Made by a program: the position numbers and the translations under genes. From Ruegeria arenilitoris (GTDB lineage Bacteria; Pseudomonadota; Alphaproteobacteria; Rhodobacterales; Rhodobacteraceae), in the NCBI RefSeq assembly GCF_013031355.1, contig NZ_WPZO01000009.1, positions 104,126-168,125 of the forward strand: DNA of 64,000 bases, read 5' to 3'. The notes below the pieces were generated by a model, which made no database searches, had not been told where the DNA came from, and was given only the letters and a program-made list of their open reading frames with translations. Positions 27,309-36,282 of the stretch are shown one piece after another (position 1 is the stretch's first letter; every line of letters starts with the position of its first letter).

Positions 27309-27611
27309 TCAACTGTCCTTGGCCGCCAGTATCGCGGCAATCAGATCTTCGGGAACCGATGCTTCAAGCTCGTCATAGTCTTTCCGTGTGGCCTTTGCCG
27401 CGGCCAGCGTGCGTTTGTAGGCAGCAAGGTAGAGGCGGCATGACCGGCAGACCCGCAGATGCAGTTCGAAAACGCGTTTTCGCGCCGGTGGCAACTCGTC
27501 TTCAAGATAGGCGAGGATAAAATCCTCGAACTCGTTGCAAGTGATCATGCCGGGGAACCTGAACATCACACCGTGCATCCGGCGTTTCAGCGTTTGCGCG
27601 GCCTTTTTCAT
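27309..27611 (-). CDS. Anti-sigma factor with zinc-finger (ZAS) domain
   Basis: A 100-residue cytosolic protein with C25 and the H51-x3-C55-x2-C58 motif (ELHLRVCRSCRLYL), the ZAS pattern of ECF anti-sigma factors. There is no transmembrane segment, so it is a soluble, possibly redox-sensing type. Its start overlaps the sigma factor stop by four bases (27608-27611), the usual coupling of sigma and anti-sigma. It should hold the sigma factor inactive until zinc release or another signal. Confidence 0.85.
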   Translation of the reverse strand: MKKAAQTLKRRMHGVMFRFPGMITCNEFEDFILAYLEDELPPARKRVFELHLRVCRSCRLYLAAYKRTLAAAKATRKDYDELEASVPEDLIAAILAAKDS

Positions 27612-28186
27612 AGCGCACCTCCTCGCATCATCGGCTCCAGGAGTTTTTTCAATGCCGCCCGTGCACGATGCAGCCGCACTTTCACATTTGCCTCGCTCAA
27701 ACCAAGCGCCTCTGCAACTTCAATTGTCGACATTTCTTCGATGTCCCGAAGGACAAGAACGATGCGGTATGGATCGGGCAACTCTTCGATTTTCTCTTTC
27801 ATGATGTCCCGCACCTGACGCGAGTGCAGATGATCCTCGGACGTTATCGGCAAGGTGAAAGGATCGTCCACCCGGCATCCGTTGCGATCAAATTCGGGCA
27901 ACAGCGGGTCTATCGGCCGCTCATTGACGCGCTTTTGCTTTCGCAGCAGCATCAGCGCCTCGTTCACCACGAACCGGTGCATCCATGTCCTGAGGTTGGA
28001 CCTGCCCTCAAACCCGTCCAGACTTCGGTAAATCTTGGAAAACGCCACCTGAACCGCATCTTCGGACAAGGATCTATCTTTCAGAATCCGCTGGGCGACC
28101 GCAACCATCCAGGCGGTGTTGCCCCGAACGATTTCTTCAAAATCCAAATCGGAAACTGTGTCCGAACGAGAATGCGGTTCGATCAT
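27608..28186 (-). CDS. ECF-type RNA polymerase sigma factor
   Basis: A 192-residue sigma-70 family protein. Region 2 (about 15-85) includes SEDAVQVAFSKIYRSLDGF and LRTWMHRFVVNEALMLLRK. Region 4 (about 130-185) includes LPDPYRIVLVLRDIEEMS and the helix-turn-helix STIEVAEALGLSEANVKVRLHRAR. No region 3 is present, as in ECF factors. It is followed by its anti-sigma gene with a four-base overlap. The starting ATG is at 28186. Target promoters were not identified; the neighbouring hydrolase pseudogene may once have been a target. Confidence 0.9.
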   Translation of the reverse strand: MIEPHSRSDTVSDLDFEEIVRGNTAWMVAVAQRILKDRSLSEDAVQVAFSKIYRSLDGFEGRSNLRTWMHRFVVNEALMLLRKQKRVNERPIDPLLPEFDRNGCRVDDPFTLPITSEDHLHSRQVRDIMKEKIEELPDPYRIVLVLRDIEEMSTIEVAEALGLSEANVKVRLHRARAALKKLLEPMMRGGAL

Positions 28187-28440
28187 GTACTGGTACTTTT
28201 CGAACTATAAGCTGTTGGGCCGCCTTGGGTTTTCCCAAAAAGAACCCTGCTTGTCAGCTTATTGAAATCCCGACTCTGTGACAACCGATGCCCTTTGGCT
28301 TTGATCGGGGTTGGTTTTCGTATCGTGTTTCCGAAGTCTAGGTTTCGGAGAGTTTGATACGTCGGTGAACTGCCTGCATCGGCGCAACGCGTTCGGCTGT
28401 GGATCTGGCGAAATAAGGAAATCCAATTTGTTCAATTGTT

Positions 28441-29313
28441 TCAGATCAGTTTTCTACTCTGGATAAAGGCGCTGCATTCGTCCGTCAGTTCCTGAAACCG
28501 GGGTTTTTCCTTTACGTACAAATAGACCTGCCGTTTGTCGGGCAGGTCCGGCAGGGCGCGAAAGGCGGTGGTTTCGGGAATAAAACGCGCGACAGTTTGC
28601 GGGAGCACGGTCACCCACTTCCCGGTTCTGACCATTGTAATAAGCGAATGCGTGTTGTGAATAGTGACGTCGGCATCGGTGATCGCCTCTACAAACTTGG
28701 GCGTTTGGATAAGATCGCACAGGGCATTCCGAACAAACGCAGAGGCCATTACATCATCCAGAGTGGGCGGTGTGGGGTTTGTGATAAGCGGGTGATCCGA
28801 CGCGCAAACAAGCCCGAATTGATCCTCGAACAGGGGAATGGCTTTGATACCTTTCAACGGGTGAAAGCCCGAGGCAATTCCGATGTCTGCCTTGCCGTCG
28901 ACAAGCGAATCCAGAACCTGCTGCGTGTCCGTATCGCGCAATTCGACTTTCAGCCCGGGAAAACAGTGGGTCATGTGTTCAAGAACCGAAGGAAAGACCA
29001 ACGCGGCGACTGAGGGAACCGACACTATTCGCATCAGGCCGTGGGTGGCATCCGCAACCGCCTCGATAGACTGCACCGTCTGATCAAACTGGCGAACCTG
29101 CTTCAAGGACAATTCGAACACCTGCTCTCCCAGTGCGGACAGATGGGTCTTTCTTTCTCCCTCAAACAATTTTTTACCCAAATGGCTCTCGAGTTGCTTG
29201 AGCGTCATCGAAACGGCCGATTGGGTGCGTCCCAGACGGTCGGCTGCCTCGGTCAGGTTGCCTGTTTGCGCGACAGTACAAAAGCAGCGCAGCATTTCGA
29301 TCTTGATTGCCAT
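28441..29313 (-). CDS. LysR-family transcriptional regulator
   Basis: A 290-residue regulator. Its N-terminal helix-turn-helix has MLRCFCTVAQTGNLTEAA and RTQSAVSMTLKQLESHLG, and its C-terminal effector domain (about 90-285) is of the type-2 periplasmic-binding fold. It is divergent from the ALDH-dipeptidase-Ldh operon, with an 87-base gap carrying two inverted repeats of LysR-box type. That layout strongly suggests it controls the operon in response to a substrate or intermediate. Starts with ATG at 29313. Confidence 0.9.
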   Translation of the reverse strand: MAIKIEMLRCFCTVAQTGNLTEAADRLGRTQSAVSMTLKQLESHLGKKLFEGERKTHLSALGEQVFELSLKQVRQFDQTVQSIEAVADATHGLMRIVSVPSVAALVFPSVLEHMTHCFPGLKVELRDTDTQQVLDSLVDGKADIGIASGFHPLKGIKAIPLFEDQFGLVCASDHPLITNPTPPTLDDVMASAFVRNALCDLIQTPKFVEAITDADVTIHNTHSLITMVRTGKWVTVLPQTVARFIPETTAFRALPDLPDKRQVYLYVKEKPRFQELTDECSAFIQSRKLI

Positions 29314-29332
29314 ACTTCAATCTTTCTGAAGT
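29314..29332. promoter_or_regulatory. LysR box in the ALDH operon promoter (first)
   Basis: ACTTCA and TGAAGT form a perfect 6-base inverted repeat with a 7-base spacer. It lies directly upstream of the LysR start in the divergent promoter. A second smaller palindrome (TTCAA-TTGT-TTGAA, 29337-29350) follows, giving the usual pair of recognition and activation sites. Confidence 0.5.
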
Positions 29333-29336
29333 TTTT

Positions 29337-29350
29337 TTCAATTGTTTGAA
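29337..29350. promoter_or_regulatory. LysR box in the ALDH operon promoter (second)
   Basis: A 5-base perfect inverted repeat TTCAA/TTGAA with a 4-base spacer, 50 bases upstream of the aldehyde dehydrogenase ATG. Its half-sites repeat the TTCA/TGAA core of the first box, which supports a common binder. Confidence 0.4.
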
Positions 29351-29400
29351 TTTGACTGATACTGATCACAAAGTCCATTCTCTGCTCGACCAATTTTGAC

Positions 29401-30858
29401 ATGGGGCCTGTTGTGACCAACCTGAACCTGATTGCCGGCGAATGGCTGGCTGGCGAAGCCGAAATCGAAAACCGCAATCCTTCTGATCTGAGCGACCTGA
29501 TCGGTCATTTCGCGCAGGCCAGTGCGGATCAGCTTGAGGCAACGCTGGATCAGGCGCGTGTGGCGCAGGCTGAATGGGCGGCATACGGGCTTGAGCGCAA
29601 GCAGGCGGTTCTGATGAACATCGGCACCGAACTGATGTCGCGTGCCGAAGAGCTTGGCACCCTGCTCAGCCGGGAAGAGGGCAAACCGCTGGCCGAAGGT
29701 AAAGGTGAAGTTTACCGGGCCGGGCAGTTTTTCACCTATTACGCTGCCGAGTGCCTACGCCAGATCGGCGAAAACGCCGACTCCGTACGCCCGGATATCG
29801 AGATCGACGTCCGCCGCGAAGCGGTCGGCGTTGTTGCTGTCATCAGCCCTTGGAACTTCCCGACCGCCACGGCGTCGTGGAAAATTGCACCGGCGCTGTG
29901 CTACGGCAATGCGGTGGTCTGGAAACCCGCCAACATCACTCCGGCGTCGGCTGTTGCCCTGACCGAGATCATCAGCCGTCAGGACATCCCCAAGGGCCTG
30001 TTCAGCCTTGTCATGGGATCGGGCCGCTCCATCGGGCAGCGGCTGGTGGAAAGCCCCAAGGTCAACGCCATCTCGTTCACCGGTTCGGTGCCGGTCGGCA
30101 AAGGCATCGCCGCGGCCGCCATTCAAAACCTGACAAAAGTGCAGATGGAAATGGGGTCGAAAAACGCGCTGGCCGTCATGGACGACGCCGATCTGGACCT
30201 TGCTGTTTCGCTGGCGCTGGGTGGTGCGTTCGGGGGGACCGGTCAGAAATGTACCGCATCATCACGGCTGGTGGTTCATACCGCCGTGCACGATGCCTTT
30301 GTCGAAAAACTGGTGGCCAGTGCGCAGGCGATGAAAGTCGGGCACGCGCTGGCCGACGGTACACAGATGGGGCCAGTGGTCAGCGAACAGCAGTTGGCCG
30401 AAAATCTGGCTTATGTCGATCTTGGCAAGTCCGAAGGGGCAGAACTGGCCTGCGGCGGCCAGCGATTGGAGATGCCCCAAGACGGCTATTACATGAGCCC
30501 CGGCGTGTTCCTGAACACAACCAACGACATGCGCATCAATCGCGAAGAGATGTTCGCACCGCTGACCTCGGTCATCAAGGTCGGCAGCTATGACGAGGCG
30601 CTGGCAACGGTCAACGACACCAATTTCGGCCTCACCTCGGGCATCGTCACGCAAAACCTGGCCCGCGCCACGCATTTCCGCCGCAACGCGCGCACCGGGG
30701 TCGTGACGGTGAACCTGCCCACTGCCGGCACCGACTATCATGTGCCCTTTGGCGGACGAGGAGACAGCTCTTACGGCCCGCGTGAACAGGGCAAGGCCGC
30801 GGCCGAGTTTTATACGACGGTCAAAACTGCGTATATCAGCGCCGGAAAGCCGGTGTGA
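29401..30858 (+). CDS. Aldehyde dehydrogenase (alpha-ketoglutaric semialdehyde type)
   Basis: A 485-residue NAD(P)+-dependent dehydrogenase. It has VISPWNFP, FTGSVPVGKG, the general-base glutamate in MEMGSKNA and the catalytic cysteine in GGTGQKCTASSRLV. Overall it resembles the semialdehyde dehydrogenases that finish hydroxyproline, arabinose or glucarate breakdown to 2-oxoglutarate. It opens an operon with a dipeptidase-like gene (TGATG overlap), two uncharacterised genes and an Ldh-family dehydrogenase. A GTG at 29413 is a possible alternative start. The exact semialdehyde is inferred only. Confidence 0.85.
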   Translation: MGPVVTNLNLIAGEWLAGEAEIENRNPSDLSDLIGHFAQASADQLEATLDQARVAQAEWAAYGLERKQAVLMNIGTELMSRAEELGTLLSREEGKPLAEGKGEVYRAGQFFTYYAAECLRQIGENADSVRPDIEIDVRREAVGVVAVISPWNFPTATASWKIAPALCYGNAVVWKPANITPASAVALTEIISRQDIPKGLFSLVMGSGRSIGQRLVESPKVNAISFTGSVPVGKGIAAAAIQNLTKVQMEMGSKNALAVMDDADLDLAVSLALGGAFGGTGQKCTASSRLVVHTAVHDAFVEKLVASAQAMKVGHALADGTQMGPVVSEQQLAENLAYVDLGKSEGAELACGGQRLEMPQDGYYMSPGVFLNTTNDMRINREEMFAPLTSVIKVGSYDEALATVNDTNFGLTSGIVTQNLARATHFRRNARTGVVTVNLPTAGTDYHVPFGGRGDSSYGPREQGKAAAEFYTTVKTAYISAGKPV

Positions 30859-31832
30859 TGCGGATCGACGGGCTGCAATACGCCAATTGGTCTGAAAAGA
30901 TCTTTCGGCAATTGCGCGAAGGGGGCGTCGACGCAATCCATGTCACCATCGCCTATCATGAAAACTTCCGCGAAACCGTTCTGAACTTTGAAAAGTGGAA
31001 CAGGTGGTTCGAGCAATACCCCGATCTGATCATGAAAGGGTTGTGGGCCAGCGACATCGACAAAGCGCGCGAAACCGGGCGCACGGCTGTGTTCTTTGGC
31101 TTCCAGAACCCTTCGCCCATCGAGGACGATATAGGATTAGTCGAAATCGTGCACACTCTGGGCGCGCGGTTCATGCAGCTGACTTATAACAACCAATCCC
31201 TGCTGGCCACGGGCTGCTATGAGGCCGAAGATACCGGCATCACCCGCATGGGCCGTCAGGTGATCAAGGAAATGAACCGGGTCGGACTTGTGGTGGACAT
31301 GAGCCACTCGGCCGACCGCTCCACCATCGAAGCCGCCGAGCTGTCCGAACGCCCGATCGCCATCACCCACGCGAACCCGCACGAATGGTCACCCGCCCTG
31401 CGCAACAAGCGTGATGATGTGATCCGGGCTGTGACCGAAAACGGTGGGATGATGGGCTTTTCGGTCTATCCTCATCACCTGAAAGACAAGTCGGACTGCA
31501 CGTTGGACAGCTTTTGCGAGATGATCGCGCGCACGGCCGAGAAATACGGCGCAGAGCACCTCGGGATCGGCACGGATTTGTGTCAGGATCAGCCTGACAG
31601 CGTTGTCGAATGGATGCGGGTTGGACGCTGGTCCAAACAGATCGACTATGGCGAGGGGACGGCCAGCAACCCGGGCTTCCCTGCGATGCCAACCTGGTTT
31701 CGGGACAACCGCGACTTTGGGAACATTGAACAAGGGTTGCGTGCGACCGGCCTGAACGATGACGAAGTGGCCGGGATCATGGGGGGAAACTGGTACAGGT
31801 TCTTTGCCGAGAACTTCGTTGCCCGGGGGTAG
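30858..31832 (+). CDS. Membrane-dipeptidase (renal dipeptidase) family protein, atypical metal site
   Basis: A 324-residue TIM-barrel amidohydrolase of peptidase family M19. The mid-barrel histidines are present in LVVDMSHSAD and IAITHANPHEWSP, and the C-terminal GGNWYRFFAENF is typical. The N-terminal HxD metal pair, normally in DGHND, is replaced by DGLQYANW. The usual bridging glutamate region reads FGFQNPSPIEDD. Classic dipeptidase activity is therefore doubtful, and it may act on a cyclic imino acid or amide. Relatives with this context are known from rhizobial hydroxyproline loci. The start overlaps the previous stop by one base. Confidence 0.78.
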   Translation: MRIDGLQYANWSEKIFRQLREGGVDAIHVTIAYHENFRETVLNFEKWNRWFEQYPDLIMKGLWASDIDKARETGRTAVFFGFQNPSPIEDDIGLVEIVHTLGARFMQLTYNNQSLLATGCYEAEDTGITRMGRQVIKEMNRVGLVVDMSHSADRSTIEAAELSERPIAITHANPHEWSPALRNKRDDVIRAVTENGGMMGFSVYPHHLKDKSDCTLDSFCEMIARTAEKYGAEHLGIGTDLCQDQPDSVVEWMRVGRWSKQIDYGEGTASNPGFPAMPTWFRDNRDFGNIEQGLRATGLNDDEVAGIMGGNWYRFFAENFVARG

Positions 31833-31836
31833 CCGA

Positions 31837-33525
31837 ATGAAAACACAGGCGCACACTCACATCGACCGACGAGACCCTGAAACCGTCATGCGGCTGTCGC
31901 GGCTGGGGTCCTTACACCAGTGTCGGCTAAGCTTCATGCGACAGCTGACCCGCCGCATGGCGCGGGAAAACTGGTCCTTTTCGCGCCCGGTTTTCGACAT
32001 TGACGCCAACGGCGTCGGAACAGCGGTCTACACCGCCCACGGCCCGGAAAGGGCGTATTCGCTGGTTGCCTTCGCCCATGACCTGCCGCCCGAGAAACGC
32101 TCGGACCGGGTGATTGCCGACGCTTGGGACGCCACCTTTGCCTTGTTTGACGGCATCCCAACCCAGGCGGATATCGAGCGTCTTTCCAAGAACGTCCCCC
32201 TGCAGGAAACCGGGCGCGTCAGTGAAACCGAGCTGTCTTTGTCCCGCGCCAACCGCTCGGTCCGGCTGTGGGAGCACGTGGTTGATGCTCTGGCCGCTGG
32301 GCAGCAACCGGATCTGCAGCAGATCTATCAGGTCGGCTATCTGATGCGTACGACCGCCGTCTATGGGTCCGGCAAGTTTGGCGCGGCAGATCGCGAGAAC
32401 ATCGCGAACCGCCCGGAAACCTGCGCCCCCTTTCAGGCCGAAATGTTGTCGGTTTATCTGACCCGCGCCTTCGTCCGGGATCTGGTTCAACACATAGCCG
32501 ACGCCAAGGGCGGCGATCAGGCCGCAAAGCTGGACCCGGACATCGCCCATTGGCTGGGCATCGGCAATTCCACTGGCCTTGGCATGGCGCCGTTCATTGT
32601 CAACCATCCCATTCTGTTCAACAACTGGGTCATGGCCCGGGAAGAGGCGATCGCGCGTGTCCGATCGGTGGAAACCTCATCTGCGGCCGAGGTCGATCAC
32701 TTCCGCAGTACTTTCGAACGCAGTCAGCTATCCATGACATGGTGGCGGTCTGAGCATCCCCTACAAATCGAGAAGCTGGCGGCGTTGAACGCTGACCTAC
32801 AGGCGATCTCGGACTATGTGGATCAGGTCGGTTTGACCGGCAACCATCCCTGGGATCGTCTGGTGAGTTGGTCGCAAACCAAGCTCAGCGAAGAAGGACA
32901 GGAATACCTCGCCTCGCTGATCCTTGAACCCTACGCAGATCTCGTGGACGGATTGGCCTCGTGCATGGCCGACGGCAATGCCGAGGCGTTTGTGATCGAC
33001 GGGTCGATGCCGATCAGCGAGGTCCGCGATCTGATCCGGGACGCATTTGGCTGGGCGGTGGATCTGGATTGGGCATCCCGTGAAAACTGCGCCCGCGCTT
33101 GGTATGTGTCCGAAGAGAAACTGGAACCCCGCATGGGCGAACGGTTCGAAGAACCCATCGCGGACTATGAGCAGCCACTGGCCCCGGCGCGGGACGCCGC
33201 CGCAGCCCACGCGATGTTGAGCGAATGGGACGACGGCCAGCCAGTAGCAGAGTTCCTGCTGCGCCATCCCGAACATCGCCACACCGTCCGGCGCGCCCAG
33301 ATGACCCGCTCCGCACCTTATGGCGAAATCCGGGACAATACGATTGGCGCAACGGTTGTGCCTCTCGACATGTTGCGGGCAAAGCTGTCGTTCTTCGGCG
33401 CCACACATTTCGATCCGCGTTCAGATCGCTGGGTTCGCATTTGCATGTATGCCGGTGCGCCCTACCCCGAGGAACTGACATCTGAGAACGCCGATCTTTG
33501 GGTCTATCCAGAGGTGCCAGCATGA
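31837..33525 (+). CDS. Uncharacterised conserved protein of the ALDH-dipeptidase operon
   Basis: A 562-residue soluble protein with no domain I can name. No signal peptide or membrane segment is seen. Notable stretches are THIDRRDPETVMRLSRLGS near the start, LGIGNSTGLGMAPFIVNHP (about 245) and NNWVMAREEAIARVRSVE. It starts with an ATG four bases after the dipeptidase stop; the open frame to 31759 would overlap that gene. Its stop overlaps the next ATG (ATGA). Tight coupling implies a role in the same catabolic pathway, perhaps as an enzyme of unknown class. No function is proposed. Confidence 0.75.
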   Translation: MKTQAHTHIDRRDPETVMRLSRLGSLHQCRLSFMRQLTRRMARENWSFSRPVFDIDANGVGTAVYTAHGPERAYSLVAFAHDLPPEKRSDRVIADAWDATFALFDGIPTQADIERLSKNVPLQETGRVSETELSLSRANRSVRLWEHVVDALAAGQQPDLQQIYQVGYLMRTTAVYGSGKFGAADRENIANRPETCAPFQAEMLSVYLTRAFVRDLVQHIADAKGGDQAAKLDPDIAHWLGIGNSTGLGMAPFIVNHPILFNNWVMAREEAIARVRSVETSSAAEVDHFRSTFERSQLSMTWWRSEHPLQIEKLAALNADLQAISDYVDQVGLTGNHPWDRLVSWSQTKLSEEGQEYLASLILEPYADLVDGLASCMADGNAEAFVIDGSMPISEVRDLIRDAFGWAVDLDWASRENCARAWYVSEEKLEPRMGERFEEPIADYEQPLAPARDAAAAHAMLSEWDDGQPVAEFLLRHPEHRHTVRRAQMTRSAPYGEIRDNTIGATVVPLDMLRAKLSFFGATHFDPRSDRWVRICMYAGAPYPEELTSENADLWVYPEVPA

Positions 33526-34151
33526 GTTTCTCACTGAACGAGATGGAGGCAACCGCCAAACGTGCCACCCGCGGAGCGGGCTATTCCTGGGGACAGGCGG
33601 AGGAAGCGTCGAAAGCGGTGCGCTGGCTGTGCGCCCAAGGTCTGGATGGCGCCGAAATTCTCGCCCGGTTGCTGACGCTCGGGCTGGCATCAGACCTTGC
33701 TACCCACCGCCCCCGGCAGGTCGATGGCCCGTGGCAAAGCGACGGCAGGTTGTGCCCTTTGTCGGCAGGTCCTCTTCTGTCCGACTGCGCTTATCTGCTG
33801 AAAACCGCCCCGGTCGAAATGCGGGACGTTGTTGCACCTGAGCTGCTGCTGCCCTTTGCCGCCAATGCGGCGCGTGTTCTGAAATGCTGGATAAGCGTCG
33901 AAATCGACGGCTCGCTGGCGGTCACAGACGGAGATCACCTTGCCGTCCTAGATGTTTTGCCCGCCGCAGCCAGACGGGTCACCGTTTCGCAGGGTGTTGC
34001 ACCTGAGGCCCTGCGCAACCGGCACACGCGCGCGCAGCCCGCGCCGCGTAATTGGGATGTTCTGAACCGTTTTGCCCACCAAACCTACGCCCCCGCAACC
34101 GAGGAATCCCGCCTGCTGGGCGCAGGGGCCGGGCTTTCCGACAACGACTGA
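33522..34151 (+). CDS. DUF3726 family protein
   Basis: A 209-residue protein whose N-terminus (MSFSLNEMEATAKRATRGAGYSW split as SLNEMEATAKRA and GAGYSWGQAEEA) is the signature of DUF3726. No catalytic motif or membrane segment is apparent. It overlaps the previous stop by four bases and precedes the Ldh-family gene by 12 bases. The fixed association with the 562-residue protein suggests a two-subunit enzyme, but this is inference. Confidence 0.8.
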   Translation: MSFSLNEMEATAKRATRGAGYSWGQAEEASKAVRWLCAQGLDGAEILARLLTLGLASDLATHRPRQVDGPWQSDGRLCPLSAGPLLSDCAYLLKTAPVEMRDVVAPELLLPFAANAARVLKCWISVEIDGSLAVTDGDHLAVLDVLPAAARRVTVSQGVAPEALRNRHTRAQPAPRNWDVLNRFAHQTYAPATEESRLLGAGAGLSDND

Positions 34152-34163
34152 AAAGAGACCCAC

Positions 34164-35174
34164 GTGACCGACACACGGACCCTTACCCTCGCCGAAATTG
34201 AAGAGCTGTCTTTCCGCGCGCTGGTCGCAGCGGGCACATCCAAAGACAACGCCCGCCCATTGGCGCAAGCAACCGCCGCGACCGAGGCAGACGGCGTCGC
34301 AAGCCACGGCCTGGCTTACATCCCGATCTATTGCGAGCATGTGCAATGCGGTAAGGTTGATGGGATGGCAATGCCTGTGCTGACGCGCCCCCGACCGGGC
34401 GTCTTGACCGTCGATGCCGCCACGGGCTTTGCCCACTCTGCCATTGATCTGGGATTTGACGCTCTGATCCCTGCCGCGCGGGAACAAGGCGTTGCGGTTC
34501 TGGCCATCAAGAACAGCTACAATTGCGGCGTTCTTGGGTTTCACACCTACAGGCTTGCCCAAGCCGGGCTGGTTGCGCTGGGGTTCACCAATGCGCCGGC
34601 CTCGATTGCCCCGTCCGGTGGCTCGAAACCTGTCGTGGGCACCAATCCGTTTTCTGTCGCCGTCCCGGGAACCGATGGCCAGCCCGCCTTGTTGATCGAC
34701 CAAAGCGCCAGCACGATTGCCAAAAGCGAGGTCATGAAACATGCGCGCGAAGGCAAGCCGATCCCGGTTGGCTGGGCACTGGACGCCGAGGGCAACCCGA
34801 CAACCGATCCGGAGGTCGGTCTAAAGGGCTCAATGGCACCTTCGGGCGGCTACAAGGGCGTCGGCGTCGCGCTGCTGGTCGAGGTTTTGGCCGCCGCCCT
34901 GACCGGGGCCACGTTGGGCATCAATGCCTCGCCATTTTCGGGAACGGCAGGCGGTCCCCCGAAAACCGGCCAATTCTTCATAGCCATCGATCCGGGCGCA
35001 ACAGCCGAGGGGGCGTTCGCGGCTGGTGTCGCAGAACTGGTCGAGGCCATCCGCCTTCAGGACGGGGCACATCTGCCCGGTGACGGACGCCGGGCCAAGC
35101 GTCTGGCAGCCCAAAATAAAGGTGTGGCAGTGAGCACGGCGACACTTGCCAGGATTGAAGCACTTTTGGGTTAG
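34164..35174 (+). CDS. Ldh/malate-lactate dehydrogenase family oxidoreductase
   Basis: A 336-residue NAD(P)H-dependent oxidoreductase of the LDH2/MDG2 superfamily. The serine-histidine pair is in ADGVASHGLAYIP, a substrate loop reads IKNSYNCGVLGFHTYRLA, and the cofactor region contains NAPASIAPSGGSKPVVGTNP. Members reduce 2-oxo acids, ureidoglycolate, sulfolactate or cyclic imino acids such as pyrroline-2-carboxylate. The context with a semialdehyde dehydrogenase and a dipeptidase-like enzyme favours cyclic amino acid catabolism. Last gene of the operon; the start is a GTG with an AAAGAGA ribosome site. Confidence 0.82.
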   Translation: MTDTRTLTLAEIEELSFRALVAAGTSKDNARPLAQATAATEADGVASHGLAYIPIYCEHVQCGKVDGMAMPVLTRPRPGVLTVDAATGFAHSAIDLGFDALIPAAREQGVAVLAIKNSYNCGVLGFHTYRLAQAGLVALGFTNAPASIAPSGGSKPVVGTNPFSVAVPGTDGQPALLIDQSASTIAKSEVMKHAREGKPIPVGWALDAEGNPTTDPEVGLKGSMAPSGGYKGVGVALLVEVLAAALTGATLGINASPFSGTAGGPPKTGQFFIAIDPGATAEGAFAAGVAELVEAIRLQDGAHLPGDGRRAKRLAAQNKGVAVSTATLARIEALLG

Positions 35175-35213
35175 ATGATCGGTTTGGCAGGGTTTCCCTC
35201 GGCTGCCTAGGGT

Positions 35214-36092
35214 TCACCCCTTGGCGGCCGAAGCCCACTTGTCTGACTGATGCAGGATCAAAGAGCCAAGCCCCGAAAACGCGATCAGCACGAGGCCCAA
35301 CAGAGAATAGGCATCCGGCCAATCTTTGAACACGAGAATCCCAAGCACCGTTGCGGAAACCAGTTGGCTGTAGACCAATGGCGCAATCAGGCTTGCCTCG
35401 GCCGACTTGTTTGCGATCACCAACAAGTAATTACCCACAGCAGAGGCAAAAGCGCTCAGCAGTATCAACGCCGCGACCGAGATGTCAGGCGCAGGAAACT
35501 CCGCCGTTAGACCGAGCGGCGTCAACAGCACCGAACCGATCAAGAGTTGGGAAATAAGCAGGAACCGCGGCCGGTAAGCGCCCGCAAGCGTTCGCGTCAT
35601 CACCAGATAGGCGCCATAGAATCCGCCGGCCGCCAGCGCGAAGATCATGCCGGAAGACACGCCGAAACCCGGCTTTACGACCAACATAACCCCGACAAAT
35701 CCAATCGCCAGCAGGATACTGCGGCGGCGCGACGGTTTTTCGCCAAGGAACAGGATGGCAAGGACATAAGACACCACCGGCCCGATGAAAAACGCCCCAA
35801 AGACATTGGCAATCGGTTCGGTTCGCAGTGCCGTCAGGATGCAGCAAATCCCCCCGGCGATAAAACACGCCCGCAACATGACGCGCCAATCTCGGAAGTT
35901 TGGCAACTCGCTTGCTGTAAGCCCGCTAAATGGCAGCAGCAGGATTGCGGCCAGAGCGAAGCGCGACCAGGCAACGATGATCGGATCGACGCCGCCGCCG
36001 GTCAGAAGCTTGCCCGCAGTGTCACCGATCACAACAAAGGTCACCGCAGTGAACACAAGCCCGGCAAGTTGAAAAAGATTGGGCGATGTCAT
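35214..36092 (-). CDS. DMT-superfamily (EamA) exporter/transporter
   Basis: A 292-residue inner-membrane protein with ten predicted transmembrane helices formed by two EamA repeats of about 140 residues. Family cues are VAWSRFALAAILLLPF in the first half, FFIGPVVSYVLAILFLGEK, and a matching PLVYSQLVSATVLGILVF in the second half. Members export or import amino acids, nucleotides or other metabolites. It faces the ALDH operon convergently with about 40 bases between stops. Substrate unknown. ATG at 36092. Confidence 0.85.
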   Translation of the reverse strand: MTSPNLFQLAGLVFTAVTFVVIGDTAGKLLTGGGVDPIIVAWSRFALAAILLLPFSGLTASELPNFRDWRVMLRACFIAGGICCILTALRTEPIANVFGAFFIGPVVSYVLAILFLGEKPSRRRSILLAIGFVGVMLVVKPGFGVSSGMIFALAAGGFYGAYLVMTRTLAGAYRPRFLLISQLLIGSVLLTPLGLTAEFPAPDISVAALILLSAFASAVGNYLLVIANKSAEASLIAPLVYSQLVSATVLGILVFKDWPDAYSLLGLVLIAFSGLGSLILHQSDKWASAAKG

Positions 36093-36282
36093 TGTCGATG
36101 CGCCTGTGAAAATTGCCTGAACTGCATGGCCGAGAGTTTTCCGACAAGGTGTGGATTTATATACCGGTTATAGCGCGCTCTCCGTCAATCCGAAGCAGAA
36201 CCTTTTCTGGCGCCAAAGCCCCATTCCGGTCATAACCTTGCAACAGACCTCGAATAAGGTGCCAAAAAAACGGAGCTTAACA

